Made by a program: the position numbers and the translations under genes | In this document: positions 22,310 through 32,769 of the stretch, piece by piece | Numbering within the stretch: position 1 is the stretch's first letter | How the letters are laid out: every line of letters begins with the position of its first letter | The notes under the pieces: generated by a model | The model's input: the letters and a program-made list of their open reading frames with translations, nothing else | Told to the model about the DNA's origin: nothing | Databases searched by the model: none | Assembly (NCBI GenBank): GCA_036346375.1 | Contig: CM070511.1 | Location: forward strand, 1,860,001-1,924,000 | Direction of reading: 5' to 3' | DNA length: 64,000 nucleotides | Origin: Guadua angustifolia | Lineage: Eukaryota > Streptophyta > Magnoliopsida > Poales > Poaceae

Positions 22310-23700
22310 CACCAGTACGTCTAGATGGAATTAGTTCAACCTTCGATTCTACTGCATGCCAATCATGGGCTAGCGGCTACAAAGTTTATAGACATCTTCC
22401 TTGCTCGTTTTGTCATTGGGGAGAAAATTAAGCACTGAACTATCTATTATTCTCTACCGGTGCAAGACGCTTCCTCCATCTGGAGAACGACGACCAGGTT
22501 CTGTGGATACCGATCCTCAACTAGCCGGAATCACTAATTGACATGTGATATGTATGATTTTTTTTTATAGCATCACTAGCTATGTGTCCGTAAGTTGCAA
22601 TGAAAACTCAATTTACGATAAAAAAAATTGTTTTACAAAGAGCATTAATCTTATCTAAATAATAATATTCATTCTGAATGTGCAATAGTTAAATGTTTAA
22701 ATCAATTCATCGAAGCATACAAATTGCAAACACATATCTATAAACTCGAGTTTAAAATTATCTTTAATTTCACAAACTTAAATAATAACATCACAGCACT
22801 TGAGACTGTAAACTTATAACACCATAATTCGAGATCAATCGATCGACCGAGAGAAGTATCACCTGCTGTCCCATGGGCGCAAATGCGTTGAAGAGGTAGG
22901 CGTTATCCGTTCTCGGGAAAAATAGGACCCGGTTGTAATTATAGAATTTGCAAGACGTTTTTGTGCAAAAAAACTAATTTAGGAATTTTCGGATCTTCCC
23001 ATGGAGAAATGGATCTGAATGTAATTCCATAAATTTTCCAGGGCCTTTTTCGCCAAAAAAAACCGGCGCCACACGCACTTGACGCACATGCAGGGGTGGG
23101 GACTCAAGCACATGCGATCGGTTTTTTTGTGGGCGAAGCGTACTGCCGTTGCGCCATGCGAGGTGTCGCGTCCACCGAAGCTGGGAAATTAGTTTAGGCA
23201 TCCACACGGGTGCACATGCCGGACGACGTGGCGCAGCGCGGAGTAAGCACGTCGGTTTAAAATCGACGTGGATAGCGCCACGAGATCAGAAAACTTTTAG
23301 ATTTAATATACAGATTATTCCATGCTTCCATAGTTTAGTTCGATCTAACTCGTTGCCTTTTTTAATCAGCAACCTAATATTCCAAAATGCTTGATTTCAG
23401 TATTGCAGTGATCTTCCAGCTAACTTTATCCAAAATCTAGAACGATGTTGGAACGAAGAACCGACCACCTGACGATCCAGTACTGTTCCATGTTTTTTTT
23501 TTCTTTTCATGCAAATCCAGAGTGACTCGGCAGTTGACACGCACGGCCTTTTGTGCTGTGGTGAGTGCAAAAAAAAAACCAAAATAGAGAGCGAGAGAGA
23601 AAGGACAAATGATGAGCACTTGCTGAAAGCCAGACCCAGATGTCTGATTGTTTATTCCATCCATGTCTGCCTTTTCCAACTCAGGCCGTAGGTCGATAGA
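22310..23700. other. No gene recognised
   Basis: AT-rich intergenic sequence; open frames are short and lack motifs. Confidence 0.4.
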
Positions 23701-23739
23701 TCACACAGATCAGATATAATACATGTATACTCCAAAGTC

Positions 23740-23985
23740 CAAGGCATGCTTTTGACCAGCTGTGTAATATCTGCTAGACCATCTTCCCAGCAAAGTGATT
23801 AAGGTGAGAGGTGGTCAAGCGAAACCACAGCTAAAAAGTTCATCTCCAACAGCTACATGGATCTGAATGTAAGGGCATCAGATATAATGAATGTAATTTT
23901 AGAATATACTTTTGACCAGCAGTTTGTCACGAGGTGGGAGTGATCCAGCGAATCACAGCTAAAAAGCTTATCTCCAGCAGCTACA
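23740..23985. repeat. Diverged direct duplication
   Basis: CTTTTGACCAGC..GAGGTGG.., CACAGCTAAAAAG(T/C)T and ATCTCCA(A/G)CAGCTACA occur twice, at about 23,750-23,865 and 23,910-23,985. Each copy is preceded by CAGATATAAT. Probably an old MITE-like or local duplication. Confidence 0.5.
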
Positions 23986-24367
23986 GTTTTTATGAATATT
24001 TCTGCTGTGACTTAACTTCCCATTTAAGATAGCTTTTGATTTGTCCGGTACGGCGTCTGGTCCAGCAGAGCAGTACGTTTTGTAAGCGCTCGCAGAGTCG
24101 CAGAGGCTGTGCATCAAAGGACAGAGCAACTCCGATCCAAGGACGGATGGATGGATGGATGGATTACTGGAGAGTATTATAGGTAACAGTACTTTGTTAA
24201 TTAAACCTCCTCCGATCCAATCAAACAGTAGCAAAGACGGCAACGGCGTACGATCGTGCTTCATGCGTGAACACTGAAGAAGAGGCTAATTTTACACGAG
24301 CACATTTCCATCTAGAAAAACAGACAGGCCGATGCCGAGTAAACAAGAACAAAATCAAGAGAGAAAA

Positions 24368-24390
24368 CAGAGAGAGAGAGAGAGAGAGAG
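24368..24390. repeat. (AG)n microsatellite upstream of the ELO gene
   Basis: Eleven AG units about 150 bp upstream of the ATG. GA tracts are frequent in plant promoters and leaders. Confidence 0.85.
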
Positions 24391-24441
24391 CTGGTGGAGG
24401 TGGAGCCTGGCCTGACCGCGGGAAGAAAGCAACCCCACTGA

Positions 24442-24450
24442 TATATATAT
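24442..24450 (+). promoter_or_regulatory. Possible TATA box of the ELO gene
   Basis: TATATATAT about 95 bp before the ATG at 24,540, at the change from AT-rich to GC-rich sequence. Confidence 0.45.
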
Positions 24451-24539
24451 CGCCGTCGCCTCCTCCGTTGGCACCAATCCATTTCCATCCTCGGCAACCG
24501 CCGCCGCCGCCTCCAGGTCGCGATCCGACAGTGTCCGTC

Positions 24540-25407
24540 ATGGGCGCCGTCGCCTACTGGCTCGCCGAGCACCCGGCCATCGTCGCCTTCCGCTGGAGCC
24601 CCACCGACCTCTGGTTCTCCACATGGGCCTTCCTCATGGGCTTCCTCGCCGCCTACGTCGCGCTCTCGCTCGCCCTCGACGCGTTTCTTGCGCTCTGCCG
24701 CCGCCGGAGGCCGCTGCCGCTGGGCCCCGTGCCCGCCACGCACGCGCTCCTCATGGCGGCCGTGTCGGCGGTCATCTTCTCCGGGACGCTGCTGTCGGTC
24801 GTCGCGGAGATACGGGACACGCGGTGGTCGTGGCGGGGACGGAGCCGCACCACGCCGTTCCGGTGGCTTCTCTGCTTCCCGCCCGGGACGCGCTCCTCGG
24901 GCCGCGTCTTCTTCTGGTCCTACGCGTACTACCTCTCCCGCTACCTCCACGCCGCGCGGGGTGTTCGCGGTCCTGTGCCGCCGCCGCGGCGCGTCCGCGA
25001 GGGTGTTCGCGCACGCGGCGTCCGTCGCCATGGCGTTCCTCTGGCTCGAGTTCTCACAGTCGTTCCAGGTGCTCGCCATCCTGGCCTCCACGCTCGCGCA
25101 CGCCGTCGCGTTCGGCTTCCGCTTCTGGGTCGGCGCCGGCCTCCCCGCCGCCCGGAGAGCGCCCGTCGCGCTCGCATGCCAGCTCGCGCTGCTCGGGTGC
25201 AACCTCGTCTGCCACGTCGGCGTCGTGTGGATGCACTTCGGCGGCGTCGCCGGCGGGTGCAGCGGCATCGGCGCCTGGGTGTTCAACACCCTGCTCAACG
25301 CCGCCCTGCTCTGGGTCTTCCTGCATTGCTACGGCAAGCGCGGCGTCTGCGACGACGACGGCGGCGCCACCGCCGCCCGCGCGCTGTACGATGGGAAGGA
25401 CCTATGA
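24540..25407 (+). CDS. ELO (GNS1/SUR4)-type fatty-acid elongation protein-like (one frameshift)
   Basis: ATG at 24,540, TGA at 25,405-25,407, about 288 residues once the frame is joined. Several membrane segments are visible (residues about 26-50, 68-93 and 165-205, and two near the C-terminus). Conserved plant ELO blocks are FFWSYAYYLSRYLHAARG, FLWLEFSQSFQVLAIL, CNLVCHVGVV and GIGAWVFNTLLNAALL. Relatives in yeast condense malonyl-CoA onto acyl-CoA in the ER; the plant group is single-exon and often annotated 'elongation of fatty acids protein 3-like'. The canonical HxxHH box is not seen, so activity is uncertain. The frame changes at GGGG, 24,958-24,961 (residue about 140): the run is one base too long or two too short. 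Sequence error or recent mutation are both possible. GC content is very high throughout. Confidence 0.88.
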
Positions 25408-26117
25408 GACGAGCGCGAGGTGATCAAAAAAATTTCTGTAATATTTTTGTACATAGGCATGGCAAAGAAACGAGGACGAAATAAACAGAAACCAACAAGA
25501 GATTGGCATGGGAGCAAATCGATCAAACCCCCCTGCTTAGCTTTTTTTTTCTTTTTTTTTGGTGTGTTTTATTTAGTGTTCATCTGATTACAAGAGAAAA
25601 ATAATGGTTTTTTAAACCTTATTTATTGCTTCTGTGTCTTGTTCTAAGCTGAAATGTTGACTGATTTAACATTTTCTGATTGTTCAAGTTTTGACCTTTA
25701 TGGGTAATATGCGTGCCATCCGGGAATAGATTCTGAACTGAAGCTAAAATGATACTACTAATCCAAGATAGCAAGATGGTGTTTGGATCATTTCAGTGTG
25801 ATTGGATCGACCGCATCGGTGATTAATAGTCTTATCGGTTTAACGATTTTGACATTAACCGATGAACAAGCTAGGATCTAATCAACCAGGAGGGTACGTA
25901 TACCCGTATATGTCAGCGGTTTACAAGAACTTACTCCATGCAATTTTATATAGGATTTTCGATGATAGGGTAGAGATAGAAAGATACTATGTACTGTTTG
26001 ATAGATGGCATTACAGACAATCTATTAATTGTACGAGAGAATATTACAGACAGCCAAATAAACAGTTTATTATATAAATTATTTTGAGTCATGTCTATAG
26101 ATGATATAGAGATACAA
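25408..26117. other. ELO 3' flank and intergenic sequence
   Basis: AT-rich sequence with T-runs and ATAAT signals after the ELO stop. No further gene seen before the MULE. Confidence 0.5.
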
Positions 26118-26126
26118 TACAAACAA
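26118..26126. repeat. MULE target-site duplication, left (TACAAACAA)
   Basis: Nine bases, repeated exactly at 30,721-30,729. Confidence 0.95.
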
Positions 26127-26454
26127 GGGTTAATTAGATATATGCCACTGCAGGAATCGGTTATTCGAGATTTGCCACTCTTCCTTTGCTATTTCTAAAT
26201 TTGCCATTACGAAACCGTGTTTATTCTAAATATGCCATTGCAGGCGACACGTGCCCCGTCCGGTCAAACCGAGCGCCCGACTCACTGCCTTCGGACGATT
26301 TTGCCCCCCGCACCCGAGCTGCCCGGTTCACAAGATCAGTGCCCTCGCCCATTCTCTCCCGCGCCACCCAAGAGCCAAGAACCCTAGAACGATTCCCCAT
26401 TCTCTCCCGCGACGAGCCCTAGCAAATCCAGCGCCGTTCGGCGATTGCTTCCAT
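26127..26454 (+). repeat. MULE left TIR
   Basis: Starts GGGTTAATTAGATATATG. Differs from the reverse of the right TIR by five transitions and one extra C in the right copy. In each transition the right TIR carries T (or A) where the left has C (or G), four of them at CpG. Confidence 0.95.
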
Positions 26455-26470
26455 CGGAGTAGCTTGCCTC

Positions 26471-26990
26471 ATGGAGTCCGCAAGGTCTTGGTCTTCGGGG
26501 TCGTACGGGGATGAGAGGTACGTTCCTCAAAATGCAACATTTGACTGCCCGCGTTGCAAGATTCCAGTGCTTAGGCTAAGGAGCAGGAGTGAAAGAAATC
26601 CTGGTAGGTACTTCTTGAAGTGCAAGAACAATTGCCTGGTTAGTCTTCAACTTGATTGTTTGCTGAGTTGTTGATTTGATTCCCAGTGTTTTGATTGCAT
26701 TTTGTTGCTATTGAGGATTGCAGAGCAATGATGTGTGCAACTTTTTCATGTGGGAGGATGAATCTGTTGCATGTGGCCATGGAATGAGTGGAATACGAAA
26801 TCTGACAAAGCAATGTGGCTCGATTGAAGGTTGTGTGCATTTGAAACAACTTTGTGTCGATGTCACTGCATTGAAGAAGCAAAGTGAAGAATTGATTGCA
26901 GTTGTAAACTGGATGAAGAATGTTGTAGGAATGTGGATTTTTTTCTTTTGTTTCATAATGTCAGTAGTTATAGCAGTTTCTTTGAAGTAG
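26471..26990 (+). CDS. GRF-type zinc-finger protein with C-terminal membrane segment, carried by the MULE
   Basis: Two exons, 26,471-26,638 and 26,724-26,990, with intron GT at 26,639 and AG ending at 26,723, both in phase 0. Protein of 144 residues. The zf-GRF domain spans the splice: C26-PR-C29, GRYFLKC ending at C51, then VC61NFFMWEDE. GRF fingers bind single-stranded nucleic acid in other proteins (DNA topoisomerase III, APE2, NEIL3). A heptad-like stretch (residues about 85-115) is followed by a hydrophobic helix VVGMWIFFFCFIMSVVIAV near the end, predicting membrane attachment. It sits in the mudrB position of a MuDR-like element. All codons are intact, so the ORF looks younger or better kept than its transposase partner. 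The role in transposition is unknown. Confidence 0.8.
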
Positions 26991-27466
26991 GCCTAGTTTG
27001 TTGCAGCAATGTAAGCTTTCAAGTTTTTTGTAGCACTGTAAGCTTCTTTTTAACATTGTGAATGATGGCATGTTCTGAACACTTCAAATGTCTTAAATGG
27101 TAGTTCTTGCTCTAACTGAACTTGTGTGGACATTAGAACTTCCTGATAAAATGGAAACAAATATAACCAATTGAACAAGATTGAACAAGGTGATGGAATG
27201 GGAAACTCGTGTCTTTTTCCATCACAGAAATCTAGCAACTTGTTAGGATCATATCTCTTCAAACAAAGTAAAAGAAAGGAGACATATAAAGAATATAAGA
27301 AGCCTTAGGCAAGGGCATCAGCCTATTCATATATGGTTATATCATGCAATCAAGTTTACAAAAGTTGTAATGACTGACAACAAGTTGGCATGAATATGTG
27401 ACCATAGATTACAAAAGTTGGCATGCATCAGGGAACACAGACTACAAAAGTGAGCATGCATTAGGT

Positions 27467-30335
27467 TTACAGGAATTTTTTATCTAGCCATTCTGCCCAC
27501 TTGTTCTTGACAGGGGTCTTCTTTGATGATGGCTTGCTTTGTGATGTTCTTTTGCTTGGTGTGCTCCTTGCAACATCTTCAGATGCCCTCTTCCTTGGTG
27601 ATGCCATTTTCCTTGGTGTGCTGCTTGCTGGCTCCTGTGTTGCTTTCTTCCTTGAAGATGCCCTCTTCTTTGGTGTGTTGCTTAATGTATCCTCTGCTCC
27701 CTTAGCCTTCTTAATTGGTGCAGCCTTCTTTTTTGTGGGAGCCCTTTTCCTGCAAAAAACAACTATATGCATGACATGTATAGACAGCAAAGACATCTAT
27801 AATGCACCAAAGGACATGCATAGCATTACCTCTTCATGGAGCTTTCAGGTTGTTCAGAAGTGCCAGCATCAAACGGGGCTTCCAATTTGCATATTTTTTG
27901 CAGGTGTCCAATGGCACCACACCTTTTGCACTTAACCCTTCTCTTGGTTGGATCCAGGAAACTCCTCAGCCTCTGCTTCCTTGGCCTTCCTGCCACCCTC
28001 TTCTGCTTTGGTGGATGCACCTTATGCCCAACATCAACATGCTTCCACTGGGTCATGTCTGTCATGGTGGGGATAATACCTTGATAAGCCTCTTTGAACC
28101 TCTCAACTGAGTAGTAGCTATCCACATGATCTTCTATGCTTGCTCCACGAATGGAACAGATGAATGCCATTGCATGTTTACAAGGCTTCCCGACACTTGC
28201 CATTGCCTACATGTGCAGGACCTCTCATGTAACTTCACGAGTGCCTTCATCCAACAATTCATTCTCAAATGTGACCTCTGCCTCAAAGATCATCGAGTCC
28301 GGTGATCTTTGGATGAGCAAGTCTAGCTTGCTTGCTTACCACAAACAGCTCCTTCATCACATTAGGAAGGATCACTCCTTCCATTGACTCGCCAATACTC
28401 CTCCTAACAAAGAAACTTGCTCATTATCGCTCTCTTATTCTATCCACAAGTTCATGAAGGTGCAGCCCTTGATGTCCTTTATTTGGTTATTGAAGCTCTC
28501 AGATATGTTATTTGTGAAGTAGTCTACTTTGCTAAGCTCTAAGAAACCACATCTATACCACAAACCATGGTGATGCTTCGCAAATAATCTATAGCATCTG
28601 GGCAAGCTAAAAATTTTGGACATGTGCCATTTGAAATCTAGAATCGTGTAGGACCTAGCAGCAGGATATAAGTTATCTGTAGACCTTGCCATGGAATTTT
28701 TCATGAAATTACTATACAAATGTCTCATGCACTCTCTGCTCAAAGATTAGAAAACACATTTTTACAAATGACTCTAACCCTTTACATGCATCACTAGATA
28801 TCACTAAAACATCGGGACTTCCTCTGACTTTATTCAACTGGTTCATGAACCATGTCTAGTTGTCCTCGCCAGAATAAAAACACCATAAACAACATAAAAA
28901 AGCCAGTTATGACCATCTACAGATGTTGCTGATGCTAGTTGTCCCTTATATGTACCATTTAGGCTAGTGGAATCCACACCAATGTATGGCCTGCAGCCTC
29001 TCAAGAATCCATCTATGCAAGGTTTAAATGCTACAAACATTCTGTGGAAACACATCTTATTGCCATACTTCTTCAGTTCTATTTCTACAATTGATCCTGG
29101 ACTCCTATGTTCTATCTCAGCCTTCCAGTTGAAAAGCATTTGGAAGCTATCCTCATATGCACCATGTATTTGTCTAAGTGCTAATTGCATACTTGCCCAT
29201 GTCTTACTATAGCCCAACTTGATCTTGTATTCATCCTCAGCTTCCTCTGAGCCTCTCTTGCCCCCTTATTTGGGTTCTTTCTCAACCAGTCCCCTAATCT
29301 GTCTGCCACCCAATCTTGTGTAGCCATCTTCCCCTTCATCATCTTTATACTAGGGCAAATGTGCTTTGAATTAAGAGTTTTGATCTACAAACACAAGAAA
29401 CACAGATGTTAGCACATTGCAACACATATAATACAGACACACACACAGGAAGGTGAATTACCATAATGGCATATCCATCCTGCACTTTAGAAGCATGAAC
29501 TCTCCAAGAACAACCCACATGTTTGCATTCACCAATATACCTACTTTGGTCAGACTTGATTGTATTTATTTCAAAGTCATTCAGGATTGCATAATGCCTA
29601 TAATAGCCTTTCTAAAAGCAACTATATCAGGGAACATAGCCCCTTTGACAATAGTTGGGTTGCTAAGATCATGTGTAACTGTCAGCTCTTCAGGATCGTC
29701 ATCTGCCATCTCTGCTTCAGCAGGCTCAAAGCTATTAGGTTCACCCATGTAAGAGGGTTCCACCACAAAGTTCTCAGTGCCTGTAGCATCCATGTACAAG
29801 TCTTCATCATCTACACCAACATACTCCTCCGCATTATCAAATGGATCTGGTCCTCCATCACCAAGAACAAAACATATAAAAGTGATTTCCTTCTCAATGT
29901 TGTACATCTCAATCAAGCTCCTGACATCAGTATCCTCAGTGAATTCAGCATCCTCACCGCACCGCATGTCATAGTAGTACAAATGACACTTTTGGTTGAG
30001 TCCCCATGTCATATGCCTATGCAAACCTTGCTTCAGTGACCGCAAGCTAATATCCTTCTCATCAGTTAACCATGTCAGCTTCCTTGACCTAGTGTACACC
30101 TTCCTACCGCTTTCTTCTATTGTGGAGAAGGCCTCCACCTGAATAACTACCCTAAACTTTTCCAGCGAATCATCGCTCCTATAGAAATCCCGAAAGAGTC
30201 AAAACTACATCTAATTTACCAAGCTAAATTACTATGCAAACAATCAAGTCAAAACTACCATGGCAACAATCTCAGCACTTACTTCTCTAAAGCACGCGAT
30301 GCGGCGGCCGTACCAGGTTCGACAGCTGCATCCAT
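27467..30335 (-). pseudogene. MULE transposase (mudrA-like), broken
   Basis: Exon 1 runs 30,335-30,283 (ATG, then donor GTAAGT at 30,282-30,277). Exon 2 starts at 30,178 after CTATAG and restores the frame. The N-terminal MuDR region is followed by a frameshift near 29,600 before HYAILNDFEINTIKSDQ and CKHVGCSWRVHA. The transposase core begins IGVDSTSLNGTYKGQL (about 28,960), and later blocks are scattered over frames with stops (28,250-28,860). The SWIM finger survives as GKPCKHAMAFI at about 28,165-28,200, then a CCHC knuckle CKRCGAIGHLQKIC (about 27,890-27,935). The last intron is 27,829-27,750 and the tail (27,749-27,467) is a lysine-rich SPKK-like repeat. No longer able to encode a full enzyme. 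Confidence 0.88.
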
Positions 30336-30391
30336 TGCCGCACCCAATTAGCCGAAGCGGAGTGGGAATGACGCGCCTTTAGGCCACCGCC

Positions 30392-30720
30392 ATGGAAGCA
30401 ATCGCCGAACAGCGCTGGATTTGCTAGGGCTCGTCGCGGGAGAGAATGGGGAATCGTTCTAGGGTTCTTGGCTCTTGGGTGGCGCGGGAGAGAATGGGCG
30501 AGGGCACTGATCTTGTGAACCGGGCAGCTCGGGTGCGGGGGGGCAAAATCGTCTGAAGGCAGTGAGTCGGGCGCTCGGTTTGACCGGACGGGGCACGTGT
30601 CACCTGCAATGGCATATTTAGAATAAACACGGTTTCGTAATGGCAAATTTAGAAATAGCAAAGGAAGAGTGGCAAATCTCAAATAACCGATTCCTGCAGT
30701 GACATATATCTAATTAACCC
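30392..30720 (-). repeat. MULE right TIR
   Basis: Reverse complement matches the left TIR at about 98%. Followed by TACAAACAA at 30,721-30,729. Confidence 0.95.
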
Positions 30721-30729
30721 TACAAACAA

Positions 30730-31888
30730 CCACTATCTATACCCTAAACCCTGTACCACTACACATGCTCTGAATCAGCAAAATCAGTTATGGCACCTTA
30801 ATAAAAGACTTCCAAACACGCATGTACCTGTTCATATTGATGTGTATGTTTCGACGATCCTAAAGTTGCAATTTGCAAACGCATGAAATTAACTGGCGCT
30901 AATCGGTCTTCCGGTTGTACTTTGTAGTTACAGTACTAGTGCAATCTTGTCAACTGTCAACACCTTACCTTGCCCTCCTAAGCACAATCTCTCTCGATAG
31001 AAACCGAACGCAAGTTTTTTTAACAATGGTCAAGCAGCGGTGAAATAAATACTGAATATTCAAGTAAAAGTAATGTGAGACTCAAAACAATAACCTCTTA
31101 TACTAAAGCTATGTTTTGTGATGATATGATAAAAGGTTGGCGCATTTACAGGACAATCAAGGATATTCGATGAATGATTAGCACTATTACGAAATCAATT
31201 ATTAACGACACGAGATGTAGTCATTCAAATTCACTAACAACCATGTAATTATGGTCGTTAGCCGTTGTCAAAGGCTCCACGGTTCATAGTACTAACGATC
31301 ACGTAAAATTTTTTAACAACGAGATAGTATGCTATCATTAATTGTGAATAAATAACGACCACTTTTCTAGTATTAATAACCACTTTTTGGTCACTGGTCT
31401 GCTTGATATTGTTGAGTATTAATGATCACTTTATAGTATTAATAACAACCCATTCTTTCATCACGTTTGCTACCACATTTATATAAAAAATATCCCAGTT
31501 ATTTTATCCCCGTTCATTTCTTAGAAACAAAGACATAATTCCGATTTCGTTAAAACATCCCAGGTCAATAACATGAACAAAATATTATATTATTGCATCT
31601 AAAATATACAATTAGAATGTATACGTATCCATATATACGAAAGTTTTTCTTTTTTTTTCTCTTTTCTATTATCTACATTCAGGTTTGCTAGAAAACGTCT
31701 CACAAATTAGGGTTTTCAATAAATTTTTATACTTGAAGTCAAAAATATATTAATACTAATTTTAGGAAATTTTTGGATAATTTTTTTCTAAATTTTTTGA
31801 ATTCAAATTTAAATTAGACCAGTTTATAGATATTTTTTATTACTCAAGCCGGTCCAATACAGCTGAAAATCACGATTTTTGTCCATAT
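30730..31888. other. Intergenic; CACTA-like subterminal repeats
   Basis: No gene seen. Between about 31,160 and 31,460 the motif TATTAAT(A/G)A(C/T)CAC with TTTT runs recurs several times, as in subterminal regions of non-autonomous CACTA elements. No CACTA termini or 3-bp duplication could be fixed. Confidence 0.3.
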
Positions 31889-31896
31889 TTCAAACG
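31889..31896. repeat. hAT target-site duplication, left (TTCAAACG)
   Basis: Eight bases repeated exactly at 35,441-35,448. Confidence 0.93.
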
Positions 31897-31984
31897 CAGC
31901 GCCACCCTGAGGCGGGGTAGCTACCCCAGGCCCCCCAAATTACCGGGCCCTCAGCCCTCACGCCCAGGAAACAAATCAAGCTGG

Positions 31985-32170
31985 GCTTGGGCATACTAGT
32001 ACATCAGCAACTTGTTGAATTGCGAGTACTCTAGGTGCTCCCCCAGGATCTTGGTGATATTGTAACCCTTGATCGCCGCTGAAGCCAAGGCCAGTACCAC
32101 TGAAACCACGGCCAGCCGCCGCATGTCCATCGTGACGCCTTGGTACTGCTACTATTGATTGATCGAGAGT
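31985..32170 (-). pseudogene. Captured 5' piece of a fasciclin-like arabinogalactan (FLA) gene
   Basis: ATG at 32,130-32,128 opens MDMRRLAVVSVVLALASA, a clear signal peptide. It is followed by YNITKILGEHLEYSQFNKLL, the start of a fasciclin domain as in plant FLA cell-wall proteins, then TAG at 31,998-31,996. Upstream (to about 32,170) looks like a native leader. Normal FLA proteins have 250-450 residues; only about 44 remain. The piece lies between the hAT left end and the transposase, so it was most likely captured by the element. Assignment rests on one short motif. Confidence 0.6.
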
Positions 32171-32769
32171 TCGAGACAAAAGAGCAGGCCTGGTACTAAT
32201 CTATTTTGATTTTTAGATTGATTTATTGTTCCACCATGATAAGCTTGATTTGATCCATTCAAAACTTTTATAGGGTATCAAGTGATTGATTTAAAAAGTT
32301 TAATTGATTAATTTCTTATAAATTCTAATTAATCTCATAATTAGGGTTTGATCAATTTTCGTCATCTATTGGTATAGTCAACTTGCGAAGGTCATAACTC
32401 TAGATCCGTAAATTTAATTGAGCTGATTCTTGTTGGGTTAGTTTCGAAATTGAATCTAGTTTCTACAGTCCAAATTATACATCAATCCAATGGTGAGATC
32501 TTCAAAAATTAATATTTTAGTAAACATATGTCAATCTATTTTTTGTCGAAACCAAAGCAATCTTTAATAGTTTGTTTAGGGGTGTTTTGAGAATTACTAA
32601 AAAAATTGGTTTTAGCTTCCATGCAATCATTCACCACCCTCGGATTGCTATATTAGTGTATATCGATCTTACAATTTTTTATACCTAATACCTTCACCCT
32701 TAGATACATCTGTTAATGTATTCTATATCCAAATTTGTTACTTGCAGCACATTATTGACTATTGACATC

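Larger units (their letters stand above)
26127..30720. mobile_element. MuDR-like MULE with two convergent genes
   Basis: A 4594-bp element with TIRs of 328/329 bp (26,127-26,454 and 30,392-30,720) and a perfect 9-bp duplication, the hallmark length of Mutator elements. It holds a two-exon GRF zinc-finger gene (plus) starting 16 bp inside the left TIR. A MULE transposase gene (minus) starts about 57 bp inside the right TIR. The two genes converge with about 475 bp between their stops, the same plan as maize MuDR (mudrA/mudrB). The transposase is broken by frameshifts and stops, while the GRF gene is intact. Confidence 0.95.

Noticed and set aside
21956..22312. 118-codon minus-strand open frame
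   Set aside because: Low complexity around a (TC)n run, no homologous motif and no promoter.
24312..25298. Long minus-strand frame opposite the ELO gene
   Set aside because: A GC-driven shadow of the real gene; composition is low-complexity Arg/Pro/Ala.
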